Part shown: positions 1 through 11,084 of the stretch, one piece after another
Position numbering within the stretch: position 1 is the stretch's first letter
How the letters are laid out: every line of letters starts with the position of its first letter
Assembly (NCBI GenBank): GCA_030704615.1
Contig: CM060734.1
Location: forward strand, 25,856,001 to 25,916,000
DNA: 60,000 nt
Direction of reading: 5' to 3'
DNA from: Takakia lepidozioides
Lineage: Eukaryota; Streptophyta; Takakiopsida; Takakiales; Takakiaceae
Notes under the pieces: model-generated
Told to the model about the DNA's origin: nothing
What the model saw: only the letters and a program-made list of their open reading frames with translations
Database searches by the model: none
Position numbers and translations under genes: made by a program

Positions 1-2
1 CT

Positions 3-785
3 CGTGTTCGCCTTTGTAATGTTTGTCACAAAGAAGGTCACATAGCTGCATATTGTCCTGAAGGAAGAACCCCAGCTAAGTGTGACAAATGTCACCGGTT
101 CGGGCATTCCACGGAAATGTGTGGTGTGAGATGCAACTTTTGCAAGCTACTCGGGCATACGGAGAGTGAGTGCAGTAGAAAACTCGACCAAACTATGATG
201 GGAACTCCGGGAACTAACTTTGTAGATGTGTTCTATGATGATGAGGATGATGTACTCGCAGAGATGACAGATCTGATGTCACGAAATAGTATCAATGAAG
301 TCAGACTTCCAAGGACACGCATACCTGTCCAGAGTCCGATTGTTGAACCTACAGGGTCACCAGAAATGAATAGTGAGAGCAGTGAACAGCCAAGCAAGAC
401 CAAGAGTGAAATCTACCCAAAGAACAATTTCAAAAATGCTATAGAAGGAGGTACAAAATCCAGAATCTTGAACCACTTCTACAAAGGGAGAATATCGTTG
501 TCGCCCATGGACCTGATCATGACTGTGCCCGGAGAGCTAGACAAATTGAAAGGGCTGGTCAAAGTGGTGGAAAGAGCAATGGTCCAACAAAGGGAGACAA
601 CTCATAGTGTAGAAGTTGTGAAGGATGTACTAAGGCCTTTGTACTCAGCACACGCTGAGCCCACGATCTCGTATGCTTATACTGGTAAGGTTAAAGCGCT
701 TCATGTAATGATTACAATGGGAGATTACCAAGTATTAGGCCAGATTGACACTGGTGCCATGCTTTCTGTAATATCAGCTAGTTAG
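3..785 (+). pseudogene. R1 gag nucleocapsid (three CCHC knuckles) and start of protease
   Basis: The frame is open from the window edge. Three tandem CCHC zinc knuckles (C-x2-C-x4-H-x4-C) lie within roughly the first 60 codons (positions 15-170): CNVC...H...C, CDKC...H...C and CNFC...H...C. They would bind RNA. About 190 residues of polar linker follow, then the protease active site DTGA (about 748-760). The frame breaks at a TAG near 783; the protease continues in another frame from about 778, so a single-base frameshift splits the protease. The true start lies outside the window. Confidence 0.8.
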
Positions 786-799
786 TCAGGGATCTTGGT

Positions 800-2128
800 T
801 TGATGGGATCTGTCATTACTAGTAAGGATGTGAATTACAGAGTAGCCTCAGGTGCTCTTGAGACTGCAATGGGCAGACTTGAGGACATCAAGGTCAAAGT
901 AGGAGAACTGACCAATCGTTTGTCCTTTATGGTGGTGAACACGGATACATATCACATGCTGCTGGGATTAGACTTTCTCAAAAAGTTCGGCGCTGTAGTG
1001 GACACCGAAGCTGAAACAATTCGCGTACGCTATGGGCCAGGAAAGGATTTTGCTCACTTCCCTTTGCACACCATCAATTATAATGAGCCTGCAGTTACCA
1101 AAACAGCCTACCATAGAGGGGTCGAGAGTAGAATGAGATATGCAAGCAGTACGTCAGCAGGTAATGTCTTAACCCTGACGTCACATGAACAGTACCTAGG
1201 CTTGTGGGAGAAGAAAAGAAAACCACAGGAAGAATATGAGGACACGGAGGAAGCATCCTCAAGTTCTGACACCTCTAAATCTGATAAAGATGAGGAGATG
1301 GGAGGCTCTGAGGAGAGTAAGGAGGTAGAAACAGCACTGAGGGATGTTGAGGAAATAATAGACGATGTCAACCTAGGGGAGGACTTGTTCGAGGACCAAG
1401 GGATGTCTGAACTCCTTCAGGAAGAGACCCATAAGAGCATGGCTGCTGCCATAATACAGGAAGCTTACCAGAAAGCTTGGAATGGTGAACTAGGGAACAA
1501 CAACCTAGAAATAGAGGATGACTTCCATGATTGGAATCAGGTTGTCACACAAGAGGATGGACGGAGAATGGCTAACTCTGTAAGCCAGGTGGAGGGAGAG
1601 AATTGGGAACCCAGTCAAGAGGAAGAAATGGAGAGTCGTTGGAGAAGTCTGAAATCCAGACTGCACATCAACCCAGAACTGGCCCCAGAACATAGGATAG
1701 AGCTGGAGCAAGAGCTGAAAGCAAACCAGGAATGCTTTGCTCTTAGCAAGGCTGACTTGGGATACTGCAGTGAGGTGGAACACACAATTGACACACAAGG
1801 TTTTCCCCCTTGCAGAAGTCGTCCCAGCCGCCTATCAGAATGGGAGGAAGACGAGGTCCAAGGACAAATTGAGACTTTGATCTCACAAGGCAAGATGAGA
1901 GAGAGTAGTTCAGAATGGTCGTGTCTAGTTACCCTTCCACCAAAAAAGGATGGATCCAAGCGGTTTTGTGGTGATTTTAGGCCAGTAAACCATTTAACCA
2001 GAAGGGACTCTTACCCTATGCCATTAATTCAGGATGTTTTAAACCAGTTGGGGAAAGCCAAGTGGTTTTTTCTGCACTGGATTTACAATCTGGTTTTTGG
2101 CAGATCAAAATGGACGACCGAGACATAG
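800..2128 (+). pseudogene. R1 protease C-terminal half, acidic linker and RT fingers
   Basis: The first 60 residues complete a retropepsin fold (LLGLDFL is the conserved Ile/Leu-Leu-Gly-x-Asp block). A long Glu/Ser/Asp-rich linker of about 200 residues follows (1210-1640). Then comes the N-terminal part of a Ty3 reverse transcriptase with PPKKDGSKRFCGDFRPVN (about 1940-1990) and PMPLIQDVLNQL. The frame is lost at about 2070, inside RT motif 2, where a one-base shift moves the coding potential to the next segment. This part cannot give a functional enzyme. Confidence 0.8.
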
Positions 2129-3164
2129 GCAAAACAGCAGTGATCACGAAGAAGGGATTGTATGAATGGCTAGTCATGCCATTCGGGCTAAAAAATGCCA
2201 CTGCTACCTTTCAGAGAACAATGAATAGGGTGCTCAAGGAAGAAATCAAAGATTGCGCTAAAGTTTTTGTAGATGACGTCAATATCCATTCGAAGGACTG
2301 GGGAGATCACGTGGGACATATAAAGAGAGTATTGAGCAAGGTTAGAAAGGCCAATCTTAGGCTCAATCCGGACAAGTGTTACTTTGCCAACTTACAGTTG
2401 GTATTCCTTGGGCATGTGATCTCTGAAGAGGGAACGTGGCCTGATCCAGATAAGATAGCTGCTATTGAAAGGTTTCCCTTGCCCAAAAACCACACTGCTC
2501 TCAAAAGCTACTTAGGCATGACAGGGTACTATAGGCCCTATGTCAAAGGATATGCTGGAGTGGCAGTACCCTTGTTCACTCTAACCAAGAAGGATGTGAA
2601 GTTTATCTGGAGTGCAGAGGCACAAAACGCCTTTTCTGCCTTACAGGTGAAGTTGGTAACTGCTCCCATCCTGGCAAGACCAGATTTCTCAAGACCGTTC
2701 GTCTTGGATGTTGACTGGTCCATCAAAGGAGTAGGGGCAGTCTTGTCACAAAAGGAGTATAAAAAGGAGAGGGTCATTGCATACGCCAGTAAGGTACTAT
2801 CTGATGCTCACGCAAATATCACCCTATGGAAGGTGAATGCTATGCCCTGGTGTGGGGAGTATTACACTTTCGGCAGTACCTGTATGGAACCCCTTTTGTA
2901 ATCAGGACTGATCACAAACCACTGGAGTGGTTGGCAACGGTAAGTGACGCATATGGACGCAGGGGTAGATGGATCATGATGTTACAAGATTTTGAGTTTA
3001 AAATTGTTCACAGAGCAGGTGCTAGTCATGCTAATGTAGATGCACTAAGCAGGTATCCAGTGGGACCAGCTGAGGAAACCGAGGAAATCGAGGTATACTC
3101 TACTTCTCTATACAGTCAGAAAAGAGAAGGGAGAAAGAGGATGGAGCCTATCTTCTTAAGCTAG
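2062..3164 (+). pseudogene. R1 reverse transcriptase palm and RNase H
   Basis: The segment begins at the LDLQSGFWQI block of a Ty3 RT, continues through VMPFGLKNATATFQ and the catalytic FVDD (about 2263-2275), and through the thumb to the connection motif YLGMTGYYRPYV. RNase H starts at about 2700 (LDVDWSIKGVGAVLSQ). A second frameshift near 2830 moves it to another frame, where EGECYALVW, RTDHKPLEWL and HANVDALSR supply the remaining acidic and His residues. The catalytic residues themselves look preserved; the frameshifts are what inactivate it. Confidence 0.85.
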
Positions 3165-4040
3165 CTTGGGATAGGGGTGCCATCAATGCTTTGTTATGTC
3201 AATTTAAGGAGGGTAAGGAGGAGTTGAGAGAAGAAGCTCATAGGCAAGTAGGGTATAGCAGTGAAAAAGGGGAGATGATTTGCAAAAGAGAAGAGTACTA
3301 TGCATGTGTATGGGGCCTTTGGCACTTCAAGAAAATACTGTTGGGAAGTCATTTTTCTTTGGAAACAGATCTAGATCCATATTGGTGGCTGTACTCAGAG
3401 CACCACATAGGCATAGACTTACTTGGTGACTTTTCATTTGAGTTCGTTCCGGGCATAGTAAGATCTTCCACAGGTGGAATGTTGACCAAGGATCATGGCA
3501 TATTGAAGGGAGAACTGAAACCAGGCATGATGCCAGATGGAGAAGGAAAGAGGGTGACTTTTGCTGCACAGACTTTTGCTACAAAAAAACAAGGAAAGGG
3601 TATTGATCAATCAAGCTCTGTCAATCTGGTAAGGGAGGGTATTTGGAAGGATAAGGGTGCAGGAAGGATAGAGGCTACTGCAATCAGCAACAAGGAAAGG
3701 GAGCATCTGATGCCCTCTTGTCCCACCATCCATGTGATTACCCGAGGATCTCGTGCTCGTGATAAGGAGCTAAGCGAGGTACATCCAGCCTGTGAACTTG
3801 TGGAAGAGAGATCGAACAATGAAAAGGGAAGCTTGCAAGAGACACCATTACTTCAACACTTGACAAGCACTCCAACAACAAGAAGAACGCGGGTGACTTC
3901 CTCATCAGAATGCCCAGCCAAGGAAAACATGGGGGGTGAGTGTTCCACCAAGACGTTTTGTTCTTCAGACAGTGATGGAACAAGTGGTTCAGAACAAGAC
4001 ACTTCTTCTTGCAACAAGATTGATGAAGGGGACTGGGTAC
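3165..4040 (+). pseudogene. R1 second, degenerate RNase H-like segment with polar tail
   Basis: Immediately downstream of the RNase H is a second stretch (about 3240-3480) that aligns with the first RNase H by eye. REEYYACVWGLWHF corresponds to EGECYALVWGVLHF, LETDLDPYWWLYS to IRTDHKPLEWLAT, and FSFEFVPGIV to FEFKIVHRAG. The His-Asp pair at the C-terminal end is not recognisable, so it is probably non-catalytic, like the connection (tether) domain of retroviruses but placed after rather than before the active copy. A low-complexity polar tail follows. The ORF runs into the DNA-transposon end at 4041. Confidence 0.6.
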
Positions 4041-4150
4041 GGGGGCTGCTATTTCATGAGCGGCATGAGCATGAGCGGAAAAAAAAAAAGCATGAGCAGA
4101 CCATTGTGAGTCCACGGAAATAGGGTTAGGAGGCACGGAAATAGGGTCAT
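4041..4150. repeat. Left terminal inverted repeat and subterminal motifs of transposon 1
   Basis: The terminus is followed by four CATGAGC motifs (4055-4100), an A11 run, and two direct copies of CACGGAAATAGGG (about 4117 and 4134). The CGGAAATAGG motif recurs, inverted, as CCTATTTCCG near the left end of transposon 2. This suggests shared subterminal protein-binding sites. Confidence 0.65.
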
Positions 4151-4261
4151 GTGAAGTTGGAATGTGGCACCAGTGGACTTGAAATGCAACATTTTATTGC
4201 AAATTTTGTGGCAAGCCACGTCTATACAAGTGTGTTCTAACTGTCATAGCCGGAATGGGCA

Positions 4262-7200
4262 CTACTCTCCTACACCCTCCGAGGAACTTGCCCCACCTTC
4301 TTCCTCATCCCCCTCATCCCCCTCATCCTCCGAGCTCTGTGATGCATCAGTTCCACTATGCCTCTCAAAAATCCCGTCCTCTCCTTGGGGGACTGTCCAC
4401 CTCACCTCCTGGGAATCTTCTGCGTCTTCTCCCCCACTTTCCTCAGCAGAATCCAACACAAATCTACGAGCCCGACGGGCTCTAATAGCTGCTGCCTCCT
4501 CCCTCATCTTCATTTTCTTGAGGCTTGCCTCGTCTAAAATCTGCTGTACACGACTACGTTCGGAACACCTCCTAATGGACACCGAAGCAAGCCGGGCAGC
4601 ATAAGTAGGAAGGATGTACTCCCTTTCTGGACTAGGCATGAAATCCCCCCTGGCAAAAAAAGGCACGTTCCTCCTGCCCATGAACTCCGGTGTAGACGTC
4701 CCTCCGGCAGTACTTGGCATCCTACAGTAAGAACAAATCCACTTGAAGAATGTCAATACCAGCACAACCAGAAAGGGTTTTCAAACGAAATAAGAGAGCG
4801 GAGGGAGGTGCCTCACAAAATCTGGAGGCAACTTACAATGCCACCACTCACTCGTAAACCGGGGGCTCCTCGGCCTCGATCCCAACTTCCTCCCCCTGCT
4901 CCTTCTCGGATTTTTCCACATCCTCCGAGGATGCAGACGTTCAGCCGCTGCAAGTTCCGAGTTGTGGAGGGCAGTATCTGGCTCGAAGGCGAACACATGC
5001 CTGTCGGACAACGTCCCTGCCCACATTGAAGCACCTGAGGAACAAAGCGGGCGGTTAATAGCTTGCGGCATGCAATTGCAATGGGGCCAGGGGACAAACT
5101 GAGCACGTGAAGGCTTACCCGTGCCGCATGTGAGGTCCAGAATCCGCCCTTGGACATCCGAGCACGTCTCCATGAGGGTTTGGATGAAAGCAGGGCTCCG
5201 GGTCCGGCTGTACCGCCACGGTTTGCCTGTCTTTGTGTCCTTCGGCATACTAGAGTGGGGCACATAGTTGTAGAGGACATCGTAGGTTACAGGGTCCACA
5301 GCGGCATCAACAAGACAACCGTCGTTGCAGAATTTGAACGTAGACCCTCTCTTCACAAAGCAATATGCCTCAAACACCAATGTCTGCACATCCAACAAAG
5401 AAGGGATCAATTCCAGGGTCTACTTAACATACACCACAATATGAAGTGAATGCAATAGATTGATAACTTACACTTTGGCCCTCTGTTCGCAACCCCTGCG
5501 TACTGATGCAGAACCATTTTCTGAGGAGGACCGGGGTGACACTTTTCGGTGTCCACCTTGCCACCGCATTCTCTGTGGTCTTCCCTCTCGTGGCAAGGAC
5601 AACCACACATCCACCGTCATCCAGAAGCATCCCCGCCAGCCCAAACCCGGCTTTCCAGTAGTCCTCAGTAAACCTGTTCCAGGTGGGCACACCATCCAGG
5701 CCCTCCAGCAGCTCCCCATCTGGAATGTCGAGGAGAATCATGTCGCAAGCTCTCTCCACCTCAACCCCCCCCGAGTGCTCTTGCAATTCGTGCTCACAGC
5801 CGTGAAGAATTCCATCATGGCTTCAAAACCAGGGGTGTCTTTAGGCTCTGTACCGGCAGCCCTCTTCTTGGCTTTCCCCTTCTGCTCTGCCAGAGACTTG
5901 TTGTGTGCCACCTTCTTCGCCCTGGCAGCGAGAGCGTCAAGGAAGCTCTCATTGACGCATTGGATGATGGTTGGAGGTTCTAGCTTTGGCCTGTGCGTAA
6001 ACGTCACCGCCGAATACCGCCGTGTAGGCTCGCCCTCAAATGCCAACTTCTTGGCAGAGCCAGTCCCACTCCGAACTGACTTGGGAACCCGGACGACCGG
6101 TGACTGGGTAGGAGCAACAGCAGTCGCAGGACCTTGAACAAAATCGGCGTCGAAGTCACTCTCTTGGGTCCCCTCCTGCGCCTCCTCCGATGCCCCGATG
6201 GTTTTCTTCTTTTTGGGTGTTACTGCAGTCACCTGTTTCCTTGTCCTTTTCCTTTGACCTTTACTCTTCTCATGCAATTTCTCCTGAATTCCTGCCTGAG
6301 CAAGCTCTGCCGCTTTCCTGGAGTTCGCAAGCGCTTTTGCCTCTTTTGCACCCAACGGAGGCAGCGGAGCCCGGTTTCGTCGGAATTCAGCATCCAGCTT
6401 CAATTGAAACTCGGATGGGTCGAGCGAGCCGGGCGGAAGGTCCACATACCAAGGGCAATCACGCAAATGTTCCAGATGCCACTCCTTCACAATATCGTCA
6501 GTGTACATGGAGTCAGCCCCAGGGTTCCTCCATGCCAGGAAGAATGGTGGCTCGAAAGACAGATGACCTTTCTCCAAAAGGGAGAACTTGGAGTACCTGC
6601 ATTCATGAAAAACACAATGAGGTCCAAAAATGGCTAAGTCCCTGAACGGCAATAGGGCCTACAACTGGAATATGGCGCCGAATTTCCACTTCAGGGCCAC
6701 CCAGTCTAGGGACTTAGCCCGAAAATGGCTAAGTCCCTGAACGGCAATACGGCCTGGAACTGGAAAATGGCGCCGAATTTCCAGTTCAGAGCCAGCCAGT
6801 CTAGGGACTTAGCCCGAAAATGGCTAAGTCCCTGGACGGCAATAGGGCCTAGAACTGGAAAACGGCGCCGAATTTCCAGTTCCGGGCCAGCCACCCTAGG
6901 GACTTAGCCCGAAAATGGCTAAGTCCCTGGACGGCAATAGGGCCTAGAACTGGAAAACGGCGCCGAATTTCCAGTTCCGGGCCAGCCACACTAGGGACTT
7001 AGCCCGAAAATGGCTAAGTCCCTGGACGGCAATAGGGCCTAGAACTGGAAAACGGCGCCGAATTTCCAGTTCCTGGCCAGCCACCGTAGGGACTTAGACC
7101 GAAAATGGCTAAGTCCCTGGACGGCAATAGGGCCTGGAACTGGAATATGGCGCCGAATTTCCACTTCAGGGCCAGCCAGTCTAGGGACTTAGCCCGAAAA

Positions 7201-10200
7201 TGGCTAAGTCCTTGACGGCAATACGGCCTGGAACTGGAAAAGGGCGCCGAATTTCCAGTTCAGGGCCAGCCAGTCTAGGGACTTAGCCCGAAAATGGCTA
7301 AGTCCCTGGACGGCAATAGGGCCTAGAACTGGAAAACGGCGCCGAATTTCCAGTTGCGGGCCAGCCACACTAGGGACTTAGGCCGAAAATGGCTAAGTCC
7401 CTGAACGGCAATAGGGCCTAAAACTGGAATATGGCGCCGAATTTCCACTTCAGGGCCAGCCAGTCTAGGGACTTAGGCCGAAAATGGCTAAGTCCCTGAA
7501 CGGCAATAGGGCCTGGAACTGGAAAATGGCGCCGAATTTCCAGTTCCGGGCCAGCCAGTCTAGGGACTTAGCCATTTTCGGAGCCCTGACTGGAAATTCG
7601 GCGCCATTTTCCCTAACACCACTTGAGGCCTCTAACATCCTGAAATGCCAGGACTTGAAAGAAAGGCAGCGCGTATGTACCTGTACAGAAGGCGCATTGC
7701 TGCTTTGTCCGCGTTCGGCTGGTCGGTGAACTCGTGGCTCCGGCGAGCATCTGCTATCTCCCGAAAGAATAGGTTGGTTTTGTAGAGCAGAAAGTACCTC
7801 GTCACATAGTCACGTAGGCTCTCTGCTGCAGGAGATATCTCCATCTTGAACTGATGTGCTTGTGTGTCCAGCTGCTCTTGCGCATTCGTCGTCACCTGTG
7901 GAGATTGTCCATCAGATCGCTTTCCTCAAAAAATACAATGAATCCACCCCCTACTAGAGTAGAAGCCCCAAACGAAGCGTGGGGAAGTACCTGAAACCAC
8001 CATGTCATGCGGTTCATCCACATGTCGAATGTGGGGTCAGAGAGTTTGTCCGGTTTGGGGAAGCTCCACATGTCCCTGGTACTTTGGGAACCATTCCAGA
8101 TTTGGAGCCACCGGGTCTGTCCAACCACCCAGCATATTCGTAAGCGCCAAACACCACAAAAAGGAGTTGTTGCCACCACAATTTTGTTAAGAATGTATCA
8201 CCTTTTCTGTTGCATCCACACAGGATGTGGCTAGACGATGGAGCTTCTCCAATGTCATCGTGGGCTTCAGAGCGCGAGAGTAGTGCTTCCCCACCTCCAC
8301 CAGAAAGTCGGCACCAAGGGCGGGATCAGCTATGGCCACGTACTTTACCATCCGCGACTTGTACTTTATGCGGGCCCTCACCTCCGCAGCTTTGACATAC
8401 GATTCGAGTTCCGGGAGGGTTGGATTCTTCTCCTCTGACTCCATGTAGAACCTCCGCGCATGTGCCAAATCCTGCTGTATTTTCGTCTGTCAAGAATGCG
8501 CACATAAGATTAGAGATCCTGCTCAACACAATTTCTTCTATTGGGGGAGGAGAGACAGATTAGCTCAACAAAACTGTCAGGAGCTTTACCCGAAATATGT
8601 AGTCCACCATGGCGTCGACGCTCAGCCTATACCAGGTTCTGTCTGCCTTTGCCTCCGACTTGCGCAGGAGGTCGGCACTGAGGGAATTGGCAAACTCTTG
8701 CACCCCCTGCTTCCCGACATCCTTCACTCGGAAGAGCATATGGGACAAGTTGGTGGCAATGAAGGCATTCTCAGTCACCCTGCAGTGCCACATTTCCATC
8801 AAACAATACTGAAATGGGAATTTTCATCATATATGAGGATTCGCAATGAAATGACTTCCAAATTCAAAGTCCAAAAGCGAGAGGGGTTGTAGCTTACGAG
8901 TTGATGTCGGCCATTGCAGCTTTGAGAAGACTGCGATCTTTGGGCCCCGCAACCTTCAGCACAACACAATCGACGGCGAAATGCCAATCGAGATCGTTGG
9001 GGTGGGCTTGGGCAATGTGCTCCATCCATGCCAGGAGGCGATGATTGCCGTCCCACACGTAGAACATCTTACCGGACATGTGCTGGAAAAGAGGATCACT
9101 AGCAATCGATCTCTCGAACTCCTCATTTCGCGTTTGCCAATGGGGACCCCATTTGTCCACCTCATCGGAAGTGTGGGCACGGGAAGCTCCGTGGTCGTTC
9201 TCAATGGAAACGTAAAAGGCGGCAGACCCCATTCGATATCCATCCCGGAAAGAGAATTTCAGCTTGTCGATATCGCCTGGGAGGGCAGGTCTCACCACCT
9301 GCAATGACACCAAGCGGCAAAGGGGAATTCGAAGCTTGGCCGGGTACACCATGCCCCCCAGCACCCTGCCAATGTTGCTGTGGGTTGCCTCCAACATCTT
9401 GGCAGCGGCCAACTTCATATCCGCCTCAGACATGACGTCTGCTGCAGAGGGGTTTTCCGGCAGCCCACCAGGACCGCCAAATCCAGCCTGTATGCTCCGG
9501 GTTTGGGGCCTGGGGATGTCCGGGAGGATGTCATCCTGGTCAGAAACCTCCATGTCGTCCTCCTCAACAGGGTCAGCCACCTGCGAAACCACCTCCAGCA
9601 CTCTCGTCGTCTCTACTGCCCTCTCCCTGGCTTCACCTCGAACTTGCACAATCCGTGCTCTTTCAGGTGTTCTTTCCTCTCCTCCACTCTCCACCGTATG
9701 GGTAATTGCGGGGGCTGCTCTTGCCCGCGATGGTCTAACCGGTGTGCTACTGCCTCTCTGTGGTGTCTTGTAGGGATCCACCGTCTCTGTGGGTCCCTCG
9801 CTTACATTGGCATCTGTCATTTGGGCACCCCTGGCCTCTTCAGTCTTTCCTCCTGGCTAGCATTCTGTCTCGTCTGTTCTTTTGCCCTCTCTTTTGCCCT
9901 CTCACGGGCTTTCTGTTTCTTACTAGGGCTAGCAGCAGGGGAGCCCTCCAGGACGACCACCTTTGATTGAGGCGAACTGACACCCTCGCGCGCACTGCTC
10001 ACTCCCCCCTCCGCAGCCCGTGACTGCTCTCTCGCCGGGGATTGCATGTGCTTAGCTTTCTTCTTTTTCTTTGCGTGGGCGGGCCCTACTGCATGTGCAT
10101 GAACAACCTCCATTGCCGGATCTGCTGTCCTCATGTCCTCACGCCCTTCACCTGCCATGCCGCCTGCACCAACCTCCCCAATGCCTACTCTGTCGTAATC

Positions 10201-10865
10201 TCGTTGCAAGTCCTCCCGTCCACCAACAAAAGGTTTAAGTTTGCCCTCTCGCCCCAAGTTGGGCGATTCAAACATGCGATGAGTTGGAGCTGTCGATGAT
10301 ACCACCAGCGTGCCGGGCTCGTCGTCACTCTGTCATTGACAAAAATCGTGAAAACCAACATCGGTGCAAAAAGCAGCATCGCAACGAGCAGCGCAACCAC
10401 CATAGCAACAATCATGTAGCAAAAATGAAAACATAACAAGTTTAGGAAGTATGGAGAGCCATGCAACAACAATGAAAACAAATGCAACCATTGCCTAAGA
10501 ATGACATGCACAAGCAGCCTTCTCCAGAGCTGCCGGATTTGCACACGCATTGCAAACAATCTAAGGTTCACTCAACTATCTAAAGTTCACTCATACAGCA
10601 AAGCCAGGATGAAGATGCAAAAACAAAGCGAGGTAACAAAGCGAAAGCAAAAAATAAATCGAACAAACCGAAAGCAGAAGTGGCTTGCCTGAGAGTACTC
10701 GGCTTCAGTTGGCGCAGGTTGTGAGCAAGACACTGGAATCTCCTGCTGGAGCTTCAGTTTGGCCATGCGAGAGATTGGCCGTCGTCCGTAGTACAGAGCT
10801 TTCAACTTCCGCCGCGGTCTGGATGTGAGGTCTCTCTCAGGAGAGCCACGCCCTTCAGGCGGCAT
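4262..10865 (-). CDS. ParB/Srx-like domain plus beta-class amino-methyltransferase, 11 exons (two single-base lesions)
   Basis: A gene model can be built with consensus splice sites throughout: exons 10865-10689, 10329-8898, 8779-8590, 8474-8202, 8116-7991, 7895-7681, 6596-5798, 5759-5472, 5383-5119, 5034-4852 and 4721-4262. With one missing base in exon 2 (near 9819) and one in exon 10 (near 4930) the phases close on about 1,470 codons. Order: basic N-terminus, Lys/Arg-rich linker, ParB/sulfiredoxin-like domain (exon 2 end), a roughly 240-residue mostly helical region, a second basic linker, methyltransferase motif IV (exon 8), motif I (exons 9-10), acidic Ser/Glu tail. Intron 1 has a GC donor. 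Intron 6 carries a 95-bp repeat array. ParB-methylase fusions are known in phages and bacteria; a eukaryotic transposon context is not one I know. The predicted role is N6-adenine or N4-cytosine DNA modification, possibly of the element itself. Confidence 0.7.
4852..5759 (-). other. Amino-methyltransferase domain of transposon 1 gene
   Basis: Exon 8 has DMILLDIPDG, in the position of the catalytic (D/N/S)PP(Y/F/W) motif IV, followed by a hydrophobic strand GGCVVVLAT. Exons 9-10 have SPAFIQTLMETCSDVQ (motif X-like), RILDLTCGTG (motif I, SAM binding) and HVFAFEPD (motif II acidic residue). Motif IV before motif I is the beta-class permutation typical of DNA N4-C/N6-A methylases. The DIPD tetrad departs from consensus but is identical in transposon 2, so it looks like a lineage variant rather than damage. 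Confidence 0.65.
6625..7581. repeat. 95-bp tandem array inside intron 6 of the ParB-methyltransferase gene
   Basis: About ten head-to-tail units of 94-97 bp. Each holds two nested inverted repeats: an outer pair GGCTAAGTCCCT ... AGGGACTTAGCC and an inner pair built around GGCGCC with AACTGGAAA and TTTCCAGTT arms. The same GGCGCCGAATTTCC core appears in the central array of the element and near its right end. The array sits between a good donor (7681/7680) and acceptor (6597/6596), so it would be spliced out. Confidence 0.85.
8898..9400 (-). other. ParB/sulfiredoxin-like domain of transposon 1 gene
   Basis: The end of exon 2 encodes RIPLCRLVSLQVVRPALP, then a glycine-containing turn, a strand pair ending in AFYVSIEND, and after about 45 residues KMFYVWDGNHRLLAWM. 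The DGNHRL signature matches the DG(H/N)HR phosphate-binding/active loop of the ParB-N/sulfiredoxin fold. The same arrangement is present in transposon 2 (FSGKMFHVWDGNHRLLAWM) and transposon 3 (MSGKMFFVWDGNHRLLGWL). Conservation in three diverged elements argues that the domain is functional. The fold assignment is from motif reading only. Confidence 0.7.
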
Positions 10866-11084
10866 AAGTCCCAGCCAAAAAGATCTCCTTTTTTGGGGTA
10901 CATGCCTGGAATACCATGTTAAGCCAAGTTTAGCATGAGATTTAGGGTACGTGTCCAGGAAGCCATGCGTCGCCAGCCCGAATAATAACCGACGGCCGTC
11001 GACATTTATTGCCCAACTGCGCAATTAAATGTCGGATGAAGCCCTCCATGTCGGATGAAAATCGACGTAAACAGTCCCGGAATT

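Larger units (their letters stand above)
1..4040 (+). mobile_element. Ty3/gypsy retroelement R1, truncated and decayed
   Basis: Domain order on the plus strand is nucleocapsid zinc knuckles, aspartic protease, reverse transcriptase, RNase H, then a second RNase H-like segment; this is the gag-pol order of Ty3/gypsy elements. At least three frameshifts interrupt it (near 780, 2070 and 2830). The 5' part lies outside the window. The 3' part ends abruptly at the terminus of DNA transposon 1, with no integrase and no LTR seen. It is a dead copy. Confidence 0.85.

Noticed and set aside
4164-4604. Plus-strand ORF with Ser/Pro-rich translation.
   Set aside because: It is the antisense of the acidic Glu/Asp/Ser C-terminal exon of the ParB-methyltransferase gene, whose splice sites and homology are convincing.
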